Shown piece by piece: positions 5,364 to 11,828 of a DNA stretch of 12,445 nt. The position numbers and the translations under genes are program-made. The notes under the pieces are model-generated. The model saw only the letters and a program-made list of their open reading frames with translations. It was not told the origin of the DNA and searched no databases. The DNA lies in NCBI GenBank assembly GCA_018370615.1, contig JAGZAC010000016.1, positions 1 through 12,445 of the forward strand, read 5' to 3'. Source of the stretch: Clostridiales bacterium. GTDB lineage: Bacteria; Bacillota; Clostridia; Oscillospirales; CAG-272. The number at the start of each line of letters is the position of its first letter. The first letter of the stretch is position 1.

Positions 5364-5405
5364 TATGCCTCACAAAAGAGGACTTTTTATTTTGTATCCT
5401 CACAA
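5351..5405 (+). repeat. Imperfect tandem repeat, about 29 bp, between R4 and R5
   Basis: GGACTTTTTA at 5351-5360 and again at 5380-5389 begins two related units, each ending in CCTCACAA (5368-5375, 5398-5405). The second unit carries TTTTGTAT where the first has ATGTATG. The sequence between R2 and R3 at the other locus lacks this duplication. Confidence 0.6.
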
Positions 5406-5422
5406 GGCGCCTAATAATAAAA

Positions 5423-5476
5423 GCCTCCCCTGTGCAAGGGGAGGTGTCAGCGCAGCTGACGGAGGGGTTGTTTTTT
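5423..5476 (+). repeat. Palindromic repeat copy R5
   Basis: Hairpin 1 is CCTCCCC (5424-5430) with GGGGAGG (5438-5444), loop core GTGCA. Hairpin 2 is GTCAGC (5446-5451) with GCTGAC (5455-5460), loop GCA. The end is GGAGGGGTTGT followed by more T (5461-5476). It faces R4 and is the plus-strand counterpart of R3. Confidence 0.85.
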
Positions 5477-5554
5477 CAAATTCCAAGAATCAAAAGAGAC
5501 AAAAAGGTACATCCTAACAATGTATTTCTCCAAATTTTTCATTTTATATTTAGA

Positions 5555-5564
5555 GGAATATTCC
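5555..5564. promoter_or_regulatory. Perfect 10-bp palindrome upstream of rnf -35 box
   Basis: GGAATATTCC lies eight bases upstream of the TTGACA box of the rnf promoter, where an activator or repressor could bind. No regulator is assigned; a 10-bp palindrome can occur by chance. Confidence 0.35.
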
Positions 5565-5572
5565 GCTGGGAA

Positions 5573-5601
5573 TTGACATTTATTTCCTCTGGCTTTATAA
5601 T
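5573..5601 (+). promoter_or_regulatory. Consensus promoter of rnf operon
   Basis: TTGACA (5573-5578) and TATAAT (5596-5601) match both consensus hexamers exactly with a 17-bp spacer. The predicted leader to rnfC is about 50 bases. I see no other promoter of this quality in front of rnf, and the downstream genes are closely packed, so this probably drives all eight genes. Confidence 0.92.
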
Positions 5602-5657
5602 ATACTCAATTTATTTGAACTGCACAGCTGCAGGGCAAGGAAAGGTATCATCAAGCT

Positions 5658-6962
5658 ATGAGACGGTTGAAGGGCGTGAAAGTCCCCCATTACAAATCCA
5701 CTGCTGACAGTGCGCCGGTGCGTATGGTGGATTTGGAGATTGCAATATACCCTATGGTGCAGCATATCGGTACACCTGCAGAACCTGTAGTACAGCCCGG
5801 AGATTCTGTATGTGTGGGCACATTGTTGGCAAAGGGTGCAGGTGCAGTTTCCTCTCCCATCTATTCCGGTGTATCCGGTACAGTGGAAAAAATCGAAGAG
5901 GTACTTCTGTCTGATGGCAGCTATGTGCCGGCAGTTTTTGTAAAACCAGACGGGGCGATGTCTCCGGACCCGAAAATTACGCCTCCTACTGTGACCGACA
6001 CCCAGACGTTTGTAGCCGCGGTGCAGGAAAGCGGTGTGGTGGGTCTCGGTGGCGCTGGATTTCCCACCGGCGTAAAGCTGAATATCAAGGACACGTCCCG
6101 GATACAGGAAATAATTATCAACGGGGCGGAGTGTGAACCCTATATTACCAGTGACACCCGCACCATGCTGGACCGAAGCCAGGATATGCTGGAGGGAATC
6201 CACCTGCTGCAGGAATATTTGCGGCCGGAGAAAATTATGATTGGCGTGGAAAAGAATAAGCCTCAGTGTATCCGCGCTATGGAGAAAATCGCCGGTAAGG
6301 ACAGCACGGTAAAGGTAAAAGCTCTGCCGTCTATTTATCCCCAGGGAGCAGAGAAGGTCCTCATTTACCACACCACCGGTAAAGTGGTGCCGGAAGGAGG
6401 GCTTCCCATTGATGTAGGCGTGATTGTGCTCAACTGTACAACTCTCGCCGCCATTGCCCGATACATTCGCACAGGGATGCCCCTGGTGGAGAAATGCGTT
6501 ACCGTAGACGGCTCTGCTGTGGCAAAGCCTCAGAATGTGATTGTGCCCATTGGGGCGACACTGGAGGAAGTGTTCAAATTCTGCGGCGGGTTTAAAAGTC
6601 AGCCGGGAAAGGTGCTGTACGGTGGACCCATGATGGGTGTGTCTGTGCCGGACCTGGGCATGCCCGTATTAAAGCAGACCAACGCGCTACTGGCGCTAGA
6701 TATGCGGGACGCAGCTCCGGTGGACGCCACAAACTGTATCCGCTGCGGCAGATGTACCAATATTTGTCCTGTGGGACTGGCGCCCGTGTCCATTGCGGCT
6801 GCCTATGGCAGCGGCGACATGGAAGGACTGCAGAAAATTCACGCAAATTTGTGTATGGAATGTGGTTGCTGCAGCTACGTGTGCCCAGCGAAGCGGCCGC
6901 TGGTGCAGCAGAATAAGCTGGCAAAGGCGGCCCTTGCCGCATGGCAGAAATCTGGGAAATGA
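5658..6962 (+). CDS. rnfC: Rnf electron transport complex subunit C
   Basis: This encodes 434 residues. It is a peripheral cytoplasmic subunit that carries the NAD(H) site and iron-sulfur clusters of the ferredoxin:NAD+ oxidoreductase. The N-terminal region contains a biotin-carboxyl-carrier-like fold (about 25-100, with SPIYSGVSGTVEKI). Next comes the glycine-rich nucleotide/FMN-binding stretch GVVGLGGAGFPTGVK (126-140), INGAECEPY (154-162) and a SLBB-like segment (about 255-310). Two ferredoxin motifs are complete: Cys360, 363, 366, 370 and Cys399, 402, 405, 409. AAGGAAAGG at 5637-5645 is the likely ribosome site, 12 bases from the ATG, which is longer than usual. It is first gene of the operon. 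Confidence 0.96.
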   Translation: MRRLKGVKVPHYKSTADSAPVRMVDLEIAIYPMVQHIGTPAEPVVQPGDSVCVGTLLAKGAGAVSSPIYSGVSGTVEKIEEVLLSDGSYVPAVFVKPDGAMSPDPKITPPTVTDTQTFVAAVQESGVVGLGGAGFPTGVKLNIKDTSRIQEIIINGAECEPYITSDTRTMLDRSQDMLEGIHLLQEYLRPEKIMIGVEKNKPQCIRAMEKIAGKDSTVKVKALPSIYPQGAEKVLIYHTTGKVVPEGGLPIDVGVIVLNCTTLAAIARYIRTGMPLVEKCVTVDGSAVAKPQNVIVPIGATLEEVFKFCGGFKSQPGKVLYGGPMMGVSVPDLGMPVLKQTNALLALDMRDAAPVDATNCIRCGRCTNICPVGLAPVSIAAAYGSGDMEGLQKIHANLCMECGCCSYVCPAKRPLVQQNKLAKAALAAWQKSGK

Positions 6963-6991
6963 CTTTGACAGATACGGAAAGGGATTGGAAA

Positions 6992-7957
6992 ATGGATCAA
7001 AAACTCCAGATTACAGTATCTCCACATATTAGAAGCAGTGTTACCACCGGCGGCATCATGCTGGATGTAATCATCGCGCTTTGTCCGGCGCTCATAGCGG
7101 CTGTTCTGCTGTTTGGCGGACGGGCGTTGTACATTACAGCCATTTGCGTGCTTGCCTGTGTACTTTCGGAGCTTGCTTTTGAACTGATTACAAAGCGTAC
7201 CCCTACTATCGGGGATTTATCTGCCATTGTCACAGGAATGCTTCTGGCATTTAATCTGCCTGTGTCCATTCCAGAGTGGCAGGCCATTGTCGGCAGCATT
7301 GTGGCGATTGTCGTTGTCAAACAGCTGTTCGGCGGCATCGGAAACAACTTTGCCAATCCCGCTATTACGGCGCGGATTGTGCTGTTGTTTTCCTTCTCCC
7401 AGTCTATGACCAATTGGACCCAGCCAGACGGATTTTCTGATGGGGACCTGGTCAGCAGTGCTACACCATTGGCAATGGCGGCGGAAGGAACGGAGAAGCT
7501 TCCTTCTCTGTTTGACCTGGTTTTGGGAAAGCATGCGGGCTGCCTGGGGGAAACCTGTGCGCTGGCGCTGCTGATCGGCGGCATTTATTTGCTCATCCGT
7601 AGGGTCATCACCTGGCACACCCCTGTGGCTTTTATCGGGACAGTATTTCTTGTCTCCTTCTTTGCAGGGGGGTGCAGCCTGGAGGACGGATTGTACCAGA
7701 TTTTCTCCGGAGGACTGATGCTGGGCGCCATTTTTATGGCTACCGATTATGCCACTTCGCCCCCCACGGCGTGGGGCAAGCTGGTGTTCGGCGTGGGTTG
7801 CGGACTGATTACCGCTGCCATTCGCCTGTGGGGGACTTATCCGGAGGGCGTGTCCTTTGCGATTTTGCTGATGAATATTCTCACCCCATATATCACAAAG
7901 CTTTGCAGAAGACGGGTTTTTGGGACCGCGCGGAAAAGAAAGGTCCAAAAGGCATAA
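6992..7957 (+). CDS. rnfD: Rnf electron transport complex subunit D
   Basis: This encodes 321 residues. I chose the ATG at 6992 because AAAGGG precedes it by eight bases and the protein then starts with the usual MDQKLQITVSPHIRS type N-terminus; an in-frame ATG at 6941 inside rnfC would add 17 unusual residues. It is an integral membrane protein of the NqrB/RnfD family with about ten hydrophobic helices. KQLFGGIGNNFANPAITARI (110-129) is a family hallmark. DLVSSATPLA places Thr158 in the D-x-x-S-S-A-T context used for covalent FMN attachment by ApbE. The C-terminus is strongly basic. The gap from rnfC is 29 bp. Confidence 0.95.
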   Translation: MDQKLQITVSPHIRSSVTTGGIMLDVIIALCPALIAAVLLFGGRALYITAICVLACVLSELAFELITKRTPTIGDLSAIVTGMLLAFNLPVSIPEWQAIVGSIVAIVVVKQLFGGIGNNFANPAITARIVLLFSFSQSMTNWTQPDGFSDGDLVSSATPLAMAAEGTEKLPSLFDLVLGKHAGCLGETCALALLIGGIYLLIRRVITWHTPVAFIGTVFLVSFFAGGCSLEDGLYQIFSGGLMLGAIFMATDYATSPPTAWGKLVFGVGCGLITAAIRLWGTYPEGVSFAILLMNILTPYITKLCRRRVFGTARKRKVQKA

Positions 7958-7991
7958 GGCATAATATATAGGAAAGGAAACGGTAGTCCAT

Positions 7992-9236
7992 ATGAAGCGC
8001 GAAGGACCAAAGAGTATAGCGGTCTTGACGGGAATCTGCCTGGTTGTGGCGGTCCTGCTGGCTGCTGTGAATCATGTCACCGCTCCAATCATAGAAGAAT
8101 CTGCCCAAAGCGGCGCCGAGGCCTCTCTGTATGTTGTGCTTCCCAATGCGGCGGGCTTTGAGGAAGAAGCTCTCACGGGAGAGGTTCCCGAGACGGTCAC
8201 CGGCGTATACCGGGATACAGGCGGAAGCGGCTACGCTGTCACCCTCTCTACTACTTCTTCCTATTCCGCATCCCCCATGACCTTTACTTTGGGTGTGAGC
8301 ACAGACGGGAAGATCACCGGTGTGGAAATGACCAATTATGCGGAGTCCAAGGATTTTGGAGATTATCCCAGCACCTATGTGGGACAGGACTCTACTCTCA
8401 GCGGCGTAGATTTGTATGCCGGGGTCACATATTCCTCCCAAGCATTCAAGGATGCAGTGGGAGATGCCTTCGCTGTGCTGATAGAGCTGGGCGGTGTGGC
8501 GCAGGGAAACAAAACGGATGAGCAAATCATTGAAGAGTTGAAGCCCCAGCTGCTGCCCGGTGCTCTGAATCGTGCAGGCACGCCGCAGCTCGCGGAAATG
8601 ACCGTATCGGATGAAACGGTGCAGCAGGCGTTGCAGGCGGAAAACGATGTAGGATATATTTATGTGATGGAATCGGCCGGTGAGACGTATATTGTGGCAA
8701 TCAGCACTACCGGCGGCGCAGTTTGTGTGGATCTGGAAGGCACAGATGTGACATCACATCATACAGACCTGGTGCAGCGCGCCATGGAGCTGGGAGACAC
8801 GGATGCCATCCACGAGAAAAACAAAACGGCAGCGTCCAGAGCACTCCCGGAGGGCGCGGAGCTGACTCCCATTTCGGCAAAGAATCAGTTTGGTACTGTG
8901 TCCAGCATCTATGCCGTGTCCGGCGTTGAAAATGCCGCCTATGCAATGGTGTGTACGCCATACGGATACCGGGAGCCTATGAAGCTGGTATTTGTTTTGA
9001 ACAAAGCGGGAGAAATCACCGGCTTCCGTGTATCTGGCGAACTGATTCAGGACAGTGAATATTATTCTAACTATACTCTGGACCAATCTGCTTATGTTGC
9101 AGGACTGATCGGTCTTACCAAAGGAACAGCAAGCGAGGATGCTACCCTCATCTCCGGCGCCACCATGACCGGCGACGGCGTCTGGACAGCACTGCAGGAT
9201 GTGTTTCTCGCATTTGACGGGCTGACGGCGGAGTGA
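7992..9236 (+). CDS. rnfG: RnfG-like subunit with two FMN-binding domains
   Basis: This encodes 414 residues, about twice the usual 180-220. RnfG is a membrane-anchored subunit whose extracytoplasmic FMN-binding domain carries a covalently bound flavin. Residues 8-28 are the transmembrane anchor. Domain 1 (about 70-165) has SGYAVTLST, the GVSTDGKITGVEM strand pair, and DLYAGVTYSSQAF, with the candidate acceptor Thr146 and Asp140 at the right distance; Ser and Ala of the SGAT motif are changed to Ala and Val. Domain 2 (about 300-410) repeats the pattern (AYAMVCTPYG, FVLNKAGEITGFRV) and ends in TLISGATMTGDGV, with Thr391; here SGAT is intact but the usual Asp is Thr385. The middle (190-290) is polar and alpha-rich. 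The ribosome site AGGAAAGG is 14 bases from the ATG. Frame is continuous, so this is a real fusion or duplication. Confidence 0.92.
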   Translation: MKREGPKSIAVLTGICLVVAVLLAAVNHVTAPIIEESAQSGAEASLYVVLPNAAGFEEEALTGEVPETVTGVYRDTGGSGYAVTLSTTSSYSASPMTFTLGVSTDGKITGVEMTNYAESKDFGDYPSTYVGQDSTLSGVDLYAGVTYSSQAFKDAVGDAFAVLIELGGVAQGNKTDEQIIEELKPQLLPGALNRAGTPQLAEMTVSDETVQQALQAENDVGYIYVMESAGETYIVAISTTGGAVCVDLEGTDVTSHHTDLVQRAMELGDTDAIHEKNKTAASRALPEGAELTPISAKNQFGTVSSIYAVSGVENAAYAMVCTPYGYREPMKLVFVLNKAGEITGFRVSGELIQDSEYYSNYTLDQSAYVAGLIGLTKGTASEDATLISGATMTGDGVWTALQDVFLAFDGLTAE

Positions 9237-9258
9237 ACGGGGAAAGGAGCACAAATCT

Positions 9259-9987
9259 ATGTGGAAGAATTTTCTGAAAGGCATACTCCGGGAAAACCCG
9301 GTGCTGGTGCTGCTGCTGGGAACCTGTCCCACCCTTGCCGTGACCACATCGGTGTCCAATGCCTTCGGCATGGGCATTGCGGCCACCGCGGTGCTTCTCG
9401 GCTCCAATGTGGTGATTTCCGCCATGCGTAAGGTGATTCCGGACAAGGTGCGCATTCCCTCTTATATTGTTATCATCGCCGGATTTGTCACCGTTGTGGA
9501 AATGGTGATGCACGCGTTTGTGCCGGATTTGTATGAGGCGCTGGGCGTGTTTTTGTCCCTGATCGTGGTGAACTGCATTATCCTGGGACGTGCAGAAATG
9601 TACGCCAGCAAAAACCGGGTTTTGGATTCGGCAATAGACGCGCTGGGGATGGGCGTGGGCTTCACCCTTGCCCTGTTTGCCATGGCTTCCATCCGGGAGA
9701 TTTTCGGCGCAGGCTCCTGGATGGGCTTTGAAATTCCCGTTTTGTCTGATTTCTCCATTCCCATTCTGGTCAACTCCCCCGGCGGATTCTTTGTGTTCGG
9801 CGTTTTGATTGCCATTGTCAACGCTGTAACGAAGCGCAAGACCGGCAAGGACTTCGGTTGTGCAGGCTGTCCCAGCGCGGCGGTGTGCGGCGCAAATGAC
9901 GGCAGCCTCAAAAAGGCTGCGGAAAAAGACCACGGGGCCGGCGCCGGAAAGGGTTCTGACGACACAGCAGAGGAGGGCGGAAAATGA
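9259..9987 (+). CDS. rnfE: Rnf electron transport complex subunit E
   Basis: This encodes 242 residues. It is an integral membrane protein of the NqrD/RnfE family that pairs with RnfA to form the cation-transporting core. Six hydrophobic segments are visible. Cys23 (LLGTCPTLAVTT) and Cys106 (VVNCIILGRAE) are the family cysteines that hold an iron-sulfur cluster within the membrane. After the last helix, residues 192-242 form a polar tail with CAGCPSAAVC (Cys201, 204, 210) and then a Lys/Gly/Asp-rich end; the tail is longer than in proteobacterial RnfE. AAGGAG lies 9 bases before the ATG. The stop overlaps the rnfA start by four bases (ATGA). Confidence 0.95.
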   Translation: MWKNFLKGILRENPVLVLLLGTCPTLAVTTSVSNAFGMGIAATAVLLGSNVVISAMRKVIPDKVRIPSYIVIIAGFVTVVEMVMHAFVPDLYEALGVFLSLIVVNCIILGRAEMYASKNRVLDSAIDALGMGVGFTLALFAMASIREIFGAGSWMGFEIPVLSDFSIPILVNSPGGFFVFGVLIAIVNAVTKRKTGKDFGCAGCPSAAVCGANDGSLKKAAEKDHGAGAGKGSDDTAEEGGK

Positions 9988-10580
9988 TTCGGGATTTGAT
10001 GATCATTATTTTCACCGCCATGCTGGTGAATAACTATGTGCTGGTAAAATTTCTGGGGATTTGTCCGTTTCTGGGCGTATCCAAAAAGCTGAATTCCGCG
10101 GTGGGCATGGGCCTTGCGGTTACCTTTGTCATGCTGCTGGCCACTGCGGCAACGTGGCCCATTCACACCTATCTTCTGACTGCATTCAACTTGGAATACC
10201 TGCAGACCATTGTATTTATTTTAATTATTGCCGCGCTGGTGCAGCTGGTAGAAATCATACTCAAGCGGTATCTTCCCGCTTTGCACCGTTCTCTGGGCAT
10301 TTATCTTCCCTTGATTACCACAAACTGCGCTGTGCTGGGTGTGGCAAAAAACAATATTACCGAAGGATACGAGCTGTTTATAGAGGCGATGGCCAACGCG
10401 CTGGGCTGTGGACTGGGATTTTTGCTGGCGATGGTGCTCTTTGCAGGCGTCCGTATGCGGATCGAAACGGCAAAGCCGCCCAAATGCTTTGAAGGCATGC
10501 CCATTACGCTGGTATCGGCTTCTATCGTCGCCCTGGCCTTTTACGGCTTTGCCGGGGTGATCGACAACATGTTTATGTAA
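9984..10580 (+). CDS. rnfA: Rnf electron transport complex subunit A
   Basis: This encodes 198 residues, normal for the NqrE/RnfA family. It is a six-helix membrane protein with inverted topology relative to RnfE. Cys27 (FLGICPFLGVS) and Cys115 (TTNCAVLGVA) correspond to the membrane cluster ligands. FVMLLATAATWPI and MANALGCGLGFLLAM are typical helices. The four-base ATGA overlap with rnfE suggests translational coupling that would keep the two core subunits at equal levels. Twelve bases separate it from rnfB. Confidence 0.96.
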   Translation: MIRDLMIIIFTAMLVNNYVLVKFLGICPFLGVSKKLNSAVGMGLAVTFVMLLATAATWPIHTYLLTAFNLEYLQTIVFILIIAALVQLVEIILKRYLPALHRSLGIYLPLITTNCAVLGVAKNNITEGYELFIEAMANALGCGLGFLLAMVLFAGVRMRIETAKPPKCFEGMPITLVSASIVALAFYGFAGVIDNMFM

Positions 10581-10592
10581 AGGAGGGGCGAC

Positions 10593-11423
10593 ATGCTGGA
10601 AGCAATTTTGTCCGCCGCGGCCTGCGTGGCTGGAATTGGTCTTATCTGTGCAGTTGTCCTTGTGGTTGCGGCAAAATTTATGGCGGTGCGGGAAAATGCA
10701 TTGGAAAAAACACTGCGGGAATGTCTTCCCGGCGTCAACTGCGGCGCCTGCGGATATACCGGTTGCGATGGGTATGCAAAAGCGCTGGCAGAGGGAACAG
10801 AAAAGCAGACAAACCTATGTATCCCCGGCGCAGATGCAGTATCCCGACAGATTTCTGAGACCTTGGGGGTGGAGTTTCAGAATACAGTGGAGCAGGTAGC
10901 CGTGATTCACTGCTGCGGCGACTGTGACCATGCAGTGCAGAAAGCCGATTACAGCGGCGTTCAGACCTGCAGCGGCGCTAAGATGCTCTATGGCGGACAG
11001 CAGGCATGCACGTATGGCTGCCTGGGCAAGGGAGACTGTGTTGCCATTTGCCCCTATGACGCTATTTATATGGAAAAGGGAATTGCCCATGTGTGTGCGC
11101 CCAAATGCGTTGGGTGCGGCCTGTGCGTCAAGACCTGTCCCAATGAGATAATTACCCTGATTCCGGATACGAAACGGGAAATAATCGCCTGCAGCAACAA
11201 GGAGCGTGGCGCGGTCGCCCGGAAAAAGTGTACCAACGCATGCATTGCCTGCCGCAAATGTGAAAAAATTTGTCCGACAGAGGCCATTACGGTAGAGGAA
11301 AATCTTGCCCGGATCAATTATGACAAATGTATTGCCTGCGGCAAGTGCGCACAGGTCTGCCCGGTAGGATGTATTTTAAGTGCGGACCGCTCCGGCCGGC
11401 ATCGTTTTTCGGAGGCGCAGTAG
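10593..11423 (+). CDS. rnfB: Rnf electron transport complex subunit B (polyferredoxin)
   Basis: This encodes 276 residues. It is a cytoplasmic iron-sulfur subunit that takes electrons from reduced ferredoxin. Residues 5-28 are the membrane anchor. Cys50, 53, 58 and 76 (NCGACGYTGCDGYAKAL...C) form the Fe-S domain cluster. Four ferredoxin-type motifs follow: Cys139/143/149/153, 168/172/175/178/182, 213/217/220/223/227 and 246/249/252/256/260, some with spare cysteines. Extra cysteines at 107, 108, 111 and 126 could hold another centre. The start follows AAAGGAGGGGCGAC, a strong site. The stop overlaps the next gene by one base (TAGTG). Confidence 0.95.
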   Translation: MLEAILSAAACVAGIGLICAVVLVVAAKFMAVRENALEKTLRECLPGVNCGACGYTGCDGYAKALAEGTEKQTNLCIPGADAVSRQISETLGVEFQNTVEQVAVIHCCGDCDHAVQKADYSGVQTCSGAKMLYGGQQACTYGCLGKGDCVAICPYDAIYMEKGIAHVCAPKCVGCGLCVKTCPNEIITLIPDTKREIIACSNKERGAVARKKCTNACIACRKCEKICPTEAITVEENLARINYDKCIACGKCAQVCPVGCILSADRSGRHRFSEAQ

Positions 11424-11782
11424 TGGCTTTGGAACGTCGGCGGCGCCGGGACCTCTTTCTGATTTTGGGCCTGCTTTTGATCTCCGGAATCTCCCTTGCC
11501 TTCATTCTTCTTTTCCGTACGCCGGGAGATCAGGTGTTGGTGGAAGTAGATGGAGTCGTGTACGGCAGGTATGATTTGCGGGAGAATACTACTGTGCGCA
11601 TCGAGACAGGGGACGGGGGCTATAATGTGCTGCAAATTGCGGACGGATATGCCTGTGTAACAGAGGCAAGCTGTCCGGACAAGCTGTGTGTACACCAGCA
11701 TAAAATCCGCCAAAGCGATGAAAGCATCATTTGTCTGCCCAACAAAGTAGTGGTGTCTATTATACAGGAAGAAAATGGTTGA
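11423..11782 (+). CDS. Membrane-anchored NusG domain II protein
   Basis: This encodes 119 residues. The start is a GTG at 11423 overlapping the rnfB stop by one base, with GGAGG seven bases upstream; an in-frame ATG at 11327 would sit inside rnfB without a site. Residues 9-32 are one transmembrane helix after a basic patch (ERRRRRD), so the rest should face outside. Residues 37-115 match the NusG_II domain: VEVDGVVYGRYDL, GYNVLQIADGYACVTEASCPDKLCVH, and IICLPNKVVV. The three cysteines (84, 89, 104) are typical of the family. Despite the name there is no transcription-factor NGN or KOW domain. Its position after rnfB suggests a role with the redox complex. The molecular function is not established as far as I know. 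Confidence 0.88.
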   Translation: MALERRRRRDLFLILGLLLISGISLAFILLFRTPGDQVLVEVDGVVYGRYDLRENTTVRIETGDGGYNVLQIADGYACVTEASCPDKLCVHQHKIRQSDESIICLPNKVVVSIIQEENG

Positions 11783-11828
11783 CGCGAAGAGATTTTTCTC
11801 TGAACGCCAGGAAAGGTCTGGCAGACTT

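Larger units (their letters stand above)
5184..5572. other. Hairpin-rich gene-free region before rnf operon
   Basis: I see no credible gene here. The region holds a 9-bp hairpin flanked by an 8-bp direct repeat (TGCTGAAG at 5219-5226 and 5271-5278), two facing copies of the palindromic repeat (R4, R5), a roughly 29-bp tandem duplication between them, and an AT-rich stretch (5477-5554) leading to the rnf promoter. Confidence 0.7.

Noticed and set aside
5595..6371. Long minus-strand open frame (258 codons) over rnfC
   Set aside because: rnfC has complete family motifs on the plus strand. The antisense frame is rich in His, Arg and Cys with no recognisable domain and crosses the rnf promoter.
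6965..6970. TTGACA box before rnfD as internal promoter
   Set aside because: No -10 box at 16-18 bp; the following bases are the rnfD ribosome site and start.
7217..7948. Long minus-strand open frame (243 codons) over rnfD
   Set aside because: It is antisense to clear RnfD membrane helices. The composition, rich in Gln, Arg and His, is typical of a shadow frame.
9148..9933. Minus-strand open frame (261 codons) over rnfE
   Set aside because: Low-complexity His/Gly/Asn sequence antisense to RnfE; no ribosome site, no family.
11423..11782. Transcription elongation factor NusG
   Set aside because: Only the domain II type fold with a membrane anchor is present; NGN and KOW domains are missing.
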